9,464 nucleotides of DNA from an uncultured Bacillota bacterium (GCA_900318975.1 ONMY01000213.1:1-9464); one strand, 5' to 3'; numbered from the stretch's first letter, positions 1 through 7,153 are shown. Notes: generated from the letters alone by a model not told the origin. Program-made: numbers and translations.

Positions 1-3000
1 CTTGTACAACCGTTAAATACATTACCTAAAGATGTTGATGTGATATTAGATGTATCAGATGTTGTATAAGTACCACCAATTCTTCTTACAGATGCAGGCA
101 TTGTAATAGATTCTAGGCTTGTACAGTTATAGAACATTGATCCTGCTAAGTATGTACATGCATTAGATAAAGTACATGATACAAGATTTGTACAACCATC
201 AAAGATATGTTCACCTAAATTCTGTACTGAATTAGGGATAGTGAAACTTGTGAGTGAAGTACATCCTGCAAATGTATATGAACCGATTGCGAAGAAGTCG
301 TTACCAAATGCTACATTTGTTAAAGCTGTACATCCTTGGAATACTCTACCAGCAAAGTTGTTAGTGTTATTAGCTGTTGTAGCGTTACCACCTAAACGAT
401 AGATGTTAGGAGCAGATACACTTACGAGTGCTGTACAATTTTGGAACATACCTTCAGCTAAGAATTGTAATGAAGTTGGTAATGTAATATTAGCTAATGC
501 TTTGTTGTTAGCAAACATATAAGCACCAGTTACAGTAGCACCTTCACCAATTGATACAGTTGTTAATTTACTATTATATTGGAATACGCCTTTGCCGTAT
601 GTTGTAATAGTTGATGGAACTGTTAATGTTGTAAATCCACAGTTTGCAAATGCATAATCACCAACTTTAGTTACTGCACTTGTTACAGGAAGAGTAGCGA
701 GTGAAGCACATCCAGCGAATGCATAGTTGCCAATTTCAGTAACATTGTTAGGAACATTAATAGTTGTTAGACTTCTACAATCTTGGAATAGATAATTATC
801 AATCTTAGTGAGAGCTGAACCGTTTGCGAATTCTACTTCAACAAGATTAATACAATTCTTGAATGCATATTCACCAATTTCATATACAGAACTTGGGATA
901 ACGATCTTAGTTAATTCAGTTTGTCCAGCGAATGCATATGATGAAATTTCAGTAATACCAGCTGGAATAGTGAATGTACCAGTGAGCTTACCATATACAT
1001 TTCTAATTGCTGTACCAGCAACGTTTACAATAACCTTGTTATTATTAGTATCAACCTTTAAGTTAGGGTTACCAGCTGCGATTGTTACTGTTGTTAAAGC
1101 TGGGCAGTTAACGAGCATGCAATCGATAGAAGTAACAGATGATGAGAGTTGTAATGTAGCGAGTTTCTTACAACCTTCGAATAAGTAGCTTGGAGCGTTT
1201 ACGAATTGACTGCTTCCGCCGCCTTGGCTTCCGCCGCCTCCGCCACCTTCTTCTCCAGGTCTGTCTCCGCCTTCTTCTTCTTTACCCTTTAGGCCTTTCA
1301 ATGGTGAACCACATTCAGGACATTCTTTTAGGCCTTCTTTTACAATTGCACCACACTTAGGACATTTAGTTCCTTCTTCTTCAAAATGTAATTCTGCACG
1401 ACATTCAGGACATACTTTGTCATCTTTAGTTACGGTTGCACCACACTTAGGACAATGTAGTTCTTCTGTTGAACCACCACCACCATTAGCTAATAAAGTT
1501 ACATTGCCACCAAGAGCGATGTTGATACTAGCGCCTTCAGTATCAACTGATTCAGGGAATGTGAATGAAGTGATTGCTGTATTAGCGAATGCTCTAGTAC
1601 CTATTTGAGCTAGGTTAGATTTACCAGAACCGTTTAAAGCGAATGTTACTGATGCTAGATCAGTACAGTTATAGAATGCTTCTTGACCGATTTGATAAAT
1701 AGTAGCAGGGAATGTTATAGAAGTTACACCAGTGTTCTTAAATGCATAAGCACCAACACCTTGGAGTGTAGCACCATTTGCTATAGAAACTGTTGTTAAA
1801 GCTGTATCGTTTGAGAATGCATATTCTCTAATGAAGATTAGGCTAGTAGGTAGGCTAACTTCTGTTAAGAGTTGGTCACTATAGAATGCATATTTACCAA
1901 TTTCAGTTACGCCTGCAGGAACTACTACATTAGTGAGTGAAGTGTACTTGAATGCACCATCACCAATTGCATAAGTGCCATTAGGGAGATTGATTGATGC
2001 TAACTTAGTTGGTTCATAAGAATATCTACCTCTGAATGCACCTTGACCAATCTTTTCTAAACCTGTAGTATTATTTGCAAATGTTACAGTTTCAAGATTT
2101 TGGCAGAATGAGAATGCCCAATCGCCAATTGAAGTGATTGTTGATGGGAATGAAACACTTGTTAAGCCCATCATTCCACCGAATGCTGATTTACCAACAT
2201 AAGCTGTTCTTTCAGGTAATACTAAAGTTGTAATACCATTGCATCCAGCGAATGTTGAGATAGGTGTTTGATCGCCTTGTTCTTCACTTTCAGCTGAATC
2301 GCCATATGATTCATCTCTTCCTTTGTAGTCACCATCTTCAAATCTGAGTGGTTGATCTCCGCCTTCTTCAAAGTTGATAGTTGTTAGACCACTACATTGT
2401 GTGAATGCTGAACTCTTGATTGAAGTTACAGATTTAGGAACTGTGAATGAAGTTAAAGCTTTACAGCCAGTGAATGTATAACTTTCAATTGAAGAAATTA
2501 CACTTGGAAGTGTTATAGATGTTACAGTCTTAGCATCTCTGAATGCATATTGTTTAATTTCAAGTGAAGAAACACCTTCTGCAAATGAAATGCTTGTTAA
2601 ACCATTTTGATTATAGAATGCATTATATTCAATAACTTTTACAGTGTTTGGTAATACGAGAGCACCTGTTTTAGCCATTGGACATACATCTACTTTAACG
2701 AATTCAGTTGGCTCGTTATTGTTATCAAGGATGTATTCGCATAATACGCCACTAGCTGAACAGTAATGAGTATTACTATTTGATACATTGATTGCAGTTA
2801 GTTTAGTACAGCCATCAAATGCTGTAATGATATCAAATGTATAACGTGTTCTACCAATTGTAATACTTGCAGATTCAGTTGCGAATGAAGCACCACTACC
2901 AATATTCACAGTAGTAAGGCCTGTACAACCTTCAAATACTTTAGTACCAATTGTAGATACTCTATCAGGAAGATCCATTGTAGTTAATAACTTACAACCA

Positions 3001-6000
3001 GAGAATGCATAATTACCAATTGTGAGTGCAGCTGTACCACCCTCAGTGAATGTAACAGATGCAAGGTTAGGACAATTAGTGAATGCATAAGAACCAATTG
3101 TAGTTACTGCAGCTGGAATTGTAATTGAAGGCATCTTCTTTTGTTCAAATACTCTATCACCGATTGTAGTGATTGTAGATGGAAGTGTGAAGGCACCTTC
3201 GAATTTCATTGGATAGTAGAGAATTGCTGTCATATCAGCACTGTATAATACACCATCTTGAACCTTGAAGTATGCGTTACCTTGTTCTACTTCTAATACT
3301 TCTAGTTTAGTTGAACCAAATACACCAGCAACATTGAATGTATGAACATCTTTACTCATGAAGAGATGAGTGATATAGAATACAGGGTTAGAACTTACAT
3401 TTGAACCGAATGCTCCAGGAGCAAAGTTTAATGTTTCGGCAACACTGTATAACTTAACTTTTGAAATGGCAACCATGTTACCAAATGCTGATTTACCAAT
3501 TGTTTGTAAGTTAGCTGGAAGAACGAGTTCAGTGAGAACTGTTGAGAAGTTACCAGCATTGTAGAATGCTTCAACACCAATTGATAAACTTGGATCATTT
3601 GCAGTACCTTGGAATGTGATTGCATCTAATCTACTACATGTTCTAAATGCATAGTCTTCAATAGTTGTTACGTGTCCTGGAATAGTGATACCTCTTAAGT
3701 ATCTTGCTTCTTCAAATGCTCTTGTTGCAATTGTTGTTACACCTGTTGGAATAACGAAAGTTTCTTCACGGCCACGTGGATAGTAAATTAAAGTTGTACC
3801 AGCAGTATTATAAACAACACCATCAACTGATTTATATTTAGAATTTTCAAATGTACCAACAAAGTTAACTTGTGTTAATGCTGATAATGATGGAAGTGTT
3901 GTAGCTGAGAAGTTATCAACTCTCATTGGGAAATTTAATACAGTTAATCTACTATTATTTCCGAAGATATTATCGCCAAGATTAAGAGCTTTCTCTGCTA
4001 CGCCTTCAGCTGCAGCTTGGAATGTTACTTCTGCAATTTGGTAAGCACCAATGAATGCACCTTCATTGATTGTTGTTACAGATGCTGGGATTACAAGTCC
4101 AGTAATTTCAGTACAGCTTTGGAATGTATTGATTGGAATAGATGTTACACCTTCAGGAATAGTATAAACTCCTGATACTGTTCCATATGGAATCCACTTT
4201 AATTCAACTTCGTTAGCTGTTGTGTTCTTGTATACTAATGAACCATTTGCTGAAGTATATAGTATATCTTCTGGTTTAACACCATCAACAGCGTAGATAT
4301 ATAAGCCAACTAAATTCTTACAACCTTTGAATGCTGAACCAGTTCCGTTTGGACCTGAGTTACCAGTTTCAATAGTAATAATTGAGTTAGGGATATTAAT
4401 CTTAGTTAAGTTTTCATAATCTTTGAAAGCATAGCTTTCAACTAATGATACACTCTTGCCGTTATATTTATCAGGGATTGTAACTTCGCTTAAATATAGA
4501 GCACCTTCACTAGCTGTTACTGAATATGTATCATCATTTAATAATGCGAACTTAAACACATCAATCCAACCTGCATAGAGTGTTGTATTAGCAGCATCTC
4601 TCCAAGCAAATCTAGATTTACCATTTTGGTCTGTGTATCTTACACCACCATTATTTGGTTCACTATACCAACCATAGAATGCTTTGAGTGCAGAATTAGA
4701 TGTTACAACTGGTAATGTGAATTGATCACCAAATACTACAGTTTGATTAGCATCACCAGCAACACCAAGATCAGTGTAATTGAATGTTGCAGTGTATTCT
4801 TTTCCTTGCCATCCAGCATAGAGTGTTAGATCACTAGCAGTGAATGTAATTTCATTGTATTTTTGTGTGCCTTCTTGAGCCTTAGCTTGAGTTGTATACC
4901 AACCAGTAAAGTCATAACCAGTATAAGTTGCAGCGAAATCTGGAATTGTATCACCAGCAACAAAATAATAATCTTCAACTTCTTCTCCACCAAGTGTGTT
5001 GAAAGTTAAAGTATAAACAGTAACTTGATATGTGAAATAGTCACCACCAGCTGGAGCAACAGAAATTGTATGAGCACCAGCAGTAATAACCTTAGTTACT
5101 TTATTATCATTTACAGTTTCTGCTTCGCCATTATCAACCTTTACAGTGAATGAACTTACACCAGGAATTGAATTCCAAGAAATTACATGATTAGAATAAG
5201 TAATTTGTGTAACTCCACCTTTGTTGATTGTTACAGCTTCTGAATCTAATGATGATGTTGAAGCACCATTAGCTTTAACTGTGATAGTGAAGCTATTAGA
5301 TCCGCTAATTACATCAGCAGCAAGAGTATAACTATTAGTTGTTGCTGTATATGCTGTGCCATTAACTGTTACAGTGTATGATGTTGCGCCTTGAACGGCA
5401 TCCCATTTAACATCATTACCGATTATTGCAACGTTCTTTGGAGTTGCAAGTTCATTCTTTGTTAATGTACCAGTCTTAGCTTCTGAATAATAACCAGTCT
5501 TTAAAGGAGTAACTGAATATGATAAATCGCCAAAGAAACCATCGATTGCAAATTCATTTGTAGTTACATCAAATTTATAAACATCGTCACCAGAAGTAAT
5601 TTCAACTCTATATTTATCAGCATCAGCTACTTCGTTCCATGTTAATTTTTGAGTTGCTGAATCATAGTTAACTGTTGTAACTTTATCTAAACTTCTCTTA
5701 ACATTGTATACATTTGAAACACTGCTTAAGTAGTTGTTTGCAGATGCAGTTACTACGAATGTTAATCCATCTTCAGTCATTTGAACATTTGTGAAGTCAA
5801 ATGTATTAACATCTCCAAGAGGAGTTGCTGTAGCACCATTTACTGATAATGCATAGTCAGTTGCATTTGGAACTTTATTCCAAGTGAGTGTGAAGCCATC
5901 AACACTGAAATTAGAAACTTTTGCTAAACCCTTATTTAGAACATAAGCAGTACCAGTATTTGAACCAGTAGCAACAGTTACTGTATAATTACCAGGAACT

Positions 6001-6971
6001 TCATTAGCAAAGTTGAATGTTTCACTAGTAGTAGATACGCTCTTTGTATAGATTGCTTCTTCTTCACCTTCCTTAGTGATGGTAATAGTATAAGATTTAC
6101 CTACACCCTTAGAATCCCATTTGATTGTGTTTCCAACTACTGATACAGCTAGATTATCACTTCCAAATACTGCAAATAATGTAGTGTTTTCATATAGTCT
6201 CATGCCAGATTCAAATTGATATGAAAGCTTAGTAGCATCATTGTAGTAAGAAACCCACCATCCGAGGAATGTTTTACCAGTTACTTCTACTGTTGGAAGA
6301 CTATATACTGTGTTGTTAGCTGTTTGAACGCTATTAACAGTTGGTCCACCTTCGCCAGTATTGAATGTTACTGTAAATTCATCGTTAGATTCTGACTTAG
6401 TATCAAACTTAGCATAAAGGGTTGTATCGGCAGTGATGATTTCAGCATCAAAGTCGAATGGAGTAGTAAAGCTACTATCTTTGTACCAACCTAGGAAGTA
6501 ATACCCATCTTTTGTAGGATCTTGAGGCTTAGTTGCTTTTTGACCATTTTGCACTTGTTGAGCTTGAACAGTTGCTCCACTAAAGCTAACAGTATAATTA
6601 ACTTTTCTATATAGAGTATATGTTTGGCCCTTGTAAGTGAATGAAACAGTAGTAGGTGTCATTGTAACATTAACTGTATCTGTTTCACCTTCAAATGTTA
6701 AAACAAGATTTGTGCCATCAAAAGAATAAGTACCTTTTAATGTTGTACTGCCTGTTGTAAAGGTAAATTCGTTTTTGTCTAATTTAAGACTAACGCTATC
6801 AGCAAGTGCACTTGATATGTACTCACCTACTTCTCCTTTGTCGTTAAAGGCAGTTGTTTCAGATGGTTTTGTTGTGTTACTACAACTACATCCAGTAATA
6901 ACGAATGTAAGTGCGAATAAACAGAGAACAATTAAACCACTGAAAACAAGTTTTTTAAACGTCTTTTTCAT
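1..6971 (-). CDS. Giant LRR (BspA-like) surface lipoprotein with InlB-type repeats, Fn3-like modules and a zinc-ribbon insert; 3' end outside window
   Basis: The frame is open for 2,323 codons from ATG 6971 to the left edge; no stop was found on reading every codon, so the C-terminus is missing. The start has a GAAAGGAG ribosome site 6 nt upstream. Residues 1-27 form a lipoprotein signal peptide (Lys-rich start, hydrophobic core, lipobox I-T-G-C) with Cys28 as the lipidated residue. Then follow a small beta-rich domain (about 43-123), InlB-type repeats (124-190, 197-272), five Fn3-like modules (273-646), two more InlB-type repeats (647-722, 724-803) and about 44 LRR_5 repeats (from 804). The LRR array carries an acidic loop (1534-1569) and a double zinc ribbon (1840-1887). 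Families of this kind are anchored outside the membrane and bind host or matrix ligands, so adhesion is the likely role; the ligand is unknown. It appears monocistronic, behind a terminator and its own promoter region. Confidence 0.93.
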   Translation of the reverse strand, partial: MKKTFKKLVFSGLIVLCLFALTFVITGCSCSNTTKPSETTAFNDKGEVGEYISSALADSVSLKLDKNEFTFTTGSTTLKGTYSFDGTNLVLTFEGETDTVNVTMTPTTVSFTYKGQTYTLYRKVNYTVSFSGATVQAQQVQNGQKATKPQDPTKDGYYFLGWYKDSSFTTPFDFDAEIITADTTLYAKFDTKSESNDEFTVTFNTGEGGPTVNSVQTANNTVYSLPTVEVTGKTFLGWWVSYYNDATKLSYQFESGMRLYENTTLFAVFGSDNLAVSVVGNTIKWDSKGVGKSYTITITKEGEEEAIYTKSVSTTSETFNFANEVPGNYTVTVATGSNTGTAYVLNKGLAKVSNFSVDGFTLTWNKVPNATDYALSVNGATATPLGDVNTFDFTNVQMTEDGLTFVVTASANNYLSSVSNVYNVKRSLDKVTTVNYDSATQKLTWNEVADADKYRVEITSGDDVYKFDVTTNEFAIDGFFGDLSYSVTPLKTGYYSEAKTGTLTKNELATPKNVAIIGNDVKWDAVQGATSYTVTVNGTAYTATTNSYTLAADVISGSNSFTITVKANGASTSSLDSEAVTINKGGVTQITYSNHVISWNSIPGVSSFTVKVDNGEAETVNDNKVTKVITAGAHTISVAPAGGDYFTYQVTVYTLTFNTLGGEEVEDYYFVAGDTIPDFAATYTGYDFTGWYTTQAKAQEGTQKYNEITFTASDLTLYAGWQGKEYTATFNYTDLGVAGDANQTVVFGDQFTLPVVTSNSALKAFYGWYSEPNNGGVRYTDQNGKSRFAWRDAANTTLYAGWIDVFKFALLNDDTYSVTASEGALYLSEVTIPDKYNGKSVSLVESYAFKDYENLTKINIPNSIITIETGNSGPNGTGSAFKGCKNLVGLYIYAVDGVKPEDILYTSANGSLVYKNTTANEVELKWIPYGTVSGVYTIPEGVTSIPINTFQSCTEITGLVIPASVTTINEGAFIGAYQIAEVTFQAAAEGVAEKALNLGDNIFGNNSRLTVLNFPMRVDNFSATTLPSLSALTQVNFVGTFENSKYKSVDGVVYNTAGTTLIYYPRGREETFVIPTGVTTIATRAFEEARYLRGITIPGHVTTIEDYAFRTCSRLDAITFQGTANDPSLSIGVEAFYNAGNFSTVLTELVLPANLQTIGKSAFGNMVAISKVKLYSVAETLNFAPGAFGSNVSSNPVFYITHLFMSKDVHTFNVAGVFGSTKLEVLEVEQGNAYFKVQDGVLYSADMTAILYYPMKFEGAFTLPSTITTIGDRVFEQKKMPSITIPAAVTTIGSYAFTNCPNLASVTFTEGGTAALTIGNYAFSGCKLLTTMDLPDRVSTIGTKVFEGCTGLTTVNIGSGASFATESASITIGRTRYTFDIITAFDGCTKLTAINVSNSNTHYCSASGVLCEYILDNNNEPTEFVKVDVCPMAKTGALVLPNTVKVIEYNAFYNQNGLTSISFAEGVSSLEIKQYAFRDAKTVTSITLPSVISSIESYTFTGCKALTSFTVPKSVTSIKSSAFTQCSGLTTINFEEGGDQPLRFEDGDYKGRDESYGDSAESEEQGDQTPISTFAGCNGITTLVLPERTAYVGKSAFGGMMGLTSVSFPSTITSIGDWAFSFCQNLETVTFANNTTGLEKIGQGAFRGRYSYEPTKLASINLPNGTYAIGDGAFKYTSLTNVVVPAGVTEIGKYAFYSDQLLTEVSLPTSLIFIREYAFSNDTALTTVSIANGATLQGVGAYAFKNTGVTSITFPATIYQIGQEAFYNCTDLASVTFALNGSGKSNLAQIGTRAFANTAITSFTFPESVDTEGASINIALGGNVTLLANGGGGSTEELHCPKCGATVTKDDKVCPECRAELHFEEEGTKCPKCGAIVKEGLKECPECGSPLKGLKGKEEEGGDRPGEEGGGGGGSQGGGSSQFVNAPSYLFEGCKKLATLQLSSSVTSIDCMLVNCPALTTVTIAAGNPNLKVDTNNNKVIVNVAGTAIRNVYGKLTGTFTIPAGITEISSYAFAGQTELTKIVIPSSVYEIGEYAFKNCINLVEVEFANGSALTKIDNYLFQDCRSLTTINVPNNVTEIGNYAFAGCASLATLPVTSAVTKVGDYAFANCGFTTLTVPSTITTYGKGVFQYNSKLTTVSIGEGATVTGAYMFANNKALANITLPTSLQFLAEGMFQNCTALVSVSAPNIYRLGGNATTANNTNNFAGRVFQGCTALTNVAFGNDFFAIGSYTFAGCTSLTSFTIPNSVQNLGEHIFDGCTNLVSCTLSNACTYLAGSMFYNCTSLESITMPASVRRIGGTYTTSDTSNITSTSLGNVFNGCT
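1206..1490 (-). other. Double zinc ribbon with polyglycine linkers, inserted in the LRR array
   Basis: Residues about 1828-1922 leave the LRR pattern. A 'GGGGS' linker leads to two matched zinc ribbons, each CPKC, ten residues, CPEC: cysteines at 1840/1843 and 1854/1857, then 1870/1873 and 1884/1887 (DNA 1311-1454). A Lys-rich stretch, an acidic stretch and a Gly/Ser/Gln linker with six glycines in a row then rejoin the LRR at 'FVNAPSYLFEGC'. The cysteine spacing and the C-P-x-C-G context match the zinc_ribbon/DZR families of structural zinc sites. All eight ligands are present. Such domains are normally cytosolic, so their place in a lipoprotein is unusual. The frame is continuous across both junctions. 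Confidence 0.9.
2268..2372 (-). other. Acidic, glycine-rich loop inserted in the LRR array
   Basis: Residues about 1534-1569 do not fit the repeat. A unit ends in 'TTINF', then comes a run rich in Glu, Asp, Gly, Ser and Arg that contains 'EEGGDQ' at one end and 'EEQGDQ' at the other. The LRR then resumes at 'ISTFAGC'. With almost no hydrophobic residues it is probably disordered. It may bind cations or act as a flexible hinge; no function can be assigned. Confidence 0.7.
4563..5033 (-). repeat. InlB-type B repeats 3 and 4
   Basis: Residues 647-722 contain 'YTLTFNTLGG', 'YDFTGWY' (Trp691) and 'LTLYAGW' (Trp721). Residues 724-803 contain 'YTATF', 'AFYGWY' (Trp768) and 'TTLYAGW' (Trp802). Both follow the InlB B-repeat order and are closer to the family consensus than repeats 1 and 2. 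They form the junction between the Fn3-like stalk and the leucine-rich repeat array. Confidence 0.87.
5034..6155 (-). repeat. Five Fn3-like modules of about 79 residues
   Basis: Residues 273-646 hold five copies of a module marked by a Trp in a 'W(D/N)xVxxAxxYxVxV' stretch, at Trp285, Trp364, Trp445, Trp523 and Trp599. The spacings are 79, 81, 78 and 76 residues. Each copy continues with alternating beta strands ending near 'SxTFxF' and 'xYTVTVxA' patterns. This is the sequence signature of fibronectin type III-like folds in bacterial surface proteins. They probably act as an extended spacer between the two pairs of InlB-type repeats. The copies are divergent, which argues for an old array. 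Confidence 0.75.
6156..6602 (-). repeat. InlB-type B repeats 1 and 2 (Listeria-Bacteroides repeat, Flg_new)
   Basis: Residues 124-190 and 197-272 each begin with a 'YTVSF/FTVTF' strand. Each carries the hallmark 'FLGW(Y/W)' turn (Trp162 in the first) and ends with a 'TTLYAKF/TTLFAVF' strand, which is the order of the InlB B-repeat fold. These modules are common stalk elements in secreted proteins of Bacillota and usually occur in tandem, as here. Confidence 0.85.
6603..6845 (-). other. N-terminal small beta-rich domain of the giant lipoprotein
   Basis: Residues about 43-123 alternate short hydrophobic strands with polar turns (for example L-K-G-T-Y-S-F-D-G-T-N-L-V-L-T-F-E). This resembles the small lipocalin-like or 'GTYxxxGxxLxLTF' domains found just after the lipidated Cys in many Bacillota lipoproteins. 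I do not recognise a specific family. It lies between the membrane tether and the first InlB-type repeat and is probably a membrane-proximal stalk domain. Confidence 0.45.
6888..6971 (-). other. Lipoprotein (Sec/SPII) signal peptide of the giant LRR protein
   Basis: Residues 1-28 begin with a basic region (Lys2, Lys3, Lys6, Lys7). A hydrophobic stretch with no charge from residue 8 to 25 follows, and the segment ends in I-T-G-C. Cys28 is the predicted lipidated residue, followed by Ser-Cys-Ser-Asn and a Thr/Ser/Lys-rich tether to about residue 42. This places the rest of the protein on the outer face of the cytoplasmic membrane. Confidence 0.93.
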
Positions 6972-6977
6972 ATATTT

Positions 6978-6985
6978 CTCCTTTC
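6978..6985 (-). promoter_or_regulatory. Shine-Dalgarno site of the giant lipoprotein gene
   Basis: GAAAGGAG on the minus strand ends 6 nt before the ATG at 6971. The spacing is ideal and fixes the start of the gene, in agreement with the signal peptide that begins there. Confidence 0.9.
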
Positions 6986-7014
6986 ATTTTTTTAAGCATA
7001 ATTCGTTAATTCTT

Positions 7015-7020
7015 ATTATA
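7015..7020 (-). promoter_or_regulatory. Candidate -10 box (TATAAT) close to the giant lipoprotein gene
   Basis: A perfect TATAAT reads on the minus strand and would give a leader of roughly 37 nt. No good -35 hexamer lies 16-18 bp upstream (the bases there are cgtacg-like). It is therefore a weaker candidate than the promoter at 7078-7106, or a second start site. Confidence 0.3.
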
Positions 7021-7077
7021 TTCACAGAAATATAATACGTACGAGGTTTGTTTAGCTTAATATAAATAATTGTTACT

Positions 7078-7106
7078 AAAATACCATTTCAATATAAAAA
7101 AATCAA
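7078..7106 (-). promoter_or_regulatory. Candidate extended -10 promoter of the giant lipoprotein gene
   Basis: On the minus strand TTGATT (7106-7101) is followed by exactly 17 bp and TATTTT (7083-7078). A TG dinucleotide (7086-7085) is placed as in an extended -10 element. The predicted start near 7071 would give a leader of about 100 nt. The A/T palindrome at 7117-7136 lies at about -46 to -65, where an UP element would sit. Hexamers are common by chance in such A+T-rich DNA, so this is only moderately supported. Confidence 0.45.
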
Positions 7107-7116
7107 CAAGAATATT

Positions 7117-7136
7117 AAAAAAAATTAATTTTTTTT
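7117..7136. promoter_or_regulatory. Perfect A8-TTAA-T8 palindrome, possible UP element
   Basis: Eight A, then TTAA, then eight T make a 20-bp perfect palindrome of pure A+T. It lies just upstream of the candidate -35 at 7101-7106, a position where A-tracts bind the RNA polymerase alpha subunit. It lacks a G+C stem, so it is unlikely to be a terminator. Confidence 0.35.
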
Positions 7137-7137
7137 C

Positions 7138-7153
7138 ATGAAATCGGTTTCAT
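7138..7153. promoter_or_regulatory. cre-like (LacI-family/CcpA) operator
   Basis: ATGAAATCGGTTTCAT is a near-palindrome with a central CG step. It matches every defined position of the Bacillus cre consensus TGWAANCGNTNWCA on the plus strand, and its reverse complement also fits. It lies upstream of the giant lipoprotein gene, centred about 74 bp before the start predicted from the 7078-7106 promoter. CcpA sites upstream of a promoter can activate, while those over or downstream of one repress. Another LacI-family regulator could also use it. Confidence 0.55.

Larger units (their letters stand above)
1..4562 (-). repeat. BspA-type leucine-rich repeat (LRR_5) array, about 44 units, continuing past the left edge
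   Basis: From residue 804 on, units of 20-25 residues repeat the pattern 'xxIGxxAFxxCxxLxxVxIPxxV'. I count about 44 recognisable units to the window edge. Units ending in 'ITIPxxV' often alternate with units ending in 'VTFxxG'. Five longer islands interrupt the solenoid near residues 900-942, 1042-1080, 1231-1267, 1400-1444 and 1967-2006. Islands 2 and 3 have the typical 'DGV(V/L)Y...LIYYP/ILYYP...F(V/T)(I/L)P' hairpin form; the others are looser. The solenoid is the probable ligand-binding part. At DNA level the 9-mer gaatgcata (encoding Tyr-Ala-Phe) recurs at least eight times. Confidence 0.93.

Noticed and set aside
808..1188. Plus-strand open frame of 126 codons
   Set aside because: It lies antisense to the LRR gene. 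Its composition is the mirror of the repeat codons, and it has no ribosome site or recognisable domain.
1206..1490. Possibility that the zinc-ribbon segment is an assembly chimera
   Set aside because: The frame is kept at both junctions, and the linkers and acidic words resemble the other insertion in the same gene. A natural domain insertion is simpler, though only reads can settle it.
1417..1608. Plus-strand open frame of 63 codons
   Set aside because: It is antisense to the zinc-ribbon and LRR coding region and has no supporting signal.
3428..3625. Minus-strand open frame of 65 codons in another frame
   Set aside because: It is an out-of-frame shadow inside the continuous LRR reading frame.
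1..4562. Regularly spaced short DNA repeats that could suggest a CRISPR array
   Set aside because: The period is about 60-75 bp, the copies are degenerate and in frame, and they translate to leucine-rich repeats.
6775..7035. Plus-strand open frame of 86 codons over the lipoprotein start
   Set aside because: It is antisense to the signal peptide and promoter region. Its second half is just translated A/T-rich intergenic DNA.
7031..7036. TATAAT on the plus strand, possible divergent promoter
   Set aside because: No -35 partner was found and no plus-strand gene follows. It is expected by chance in such A+T-rich DNA.
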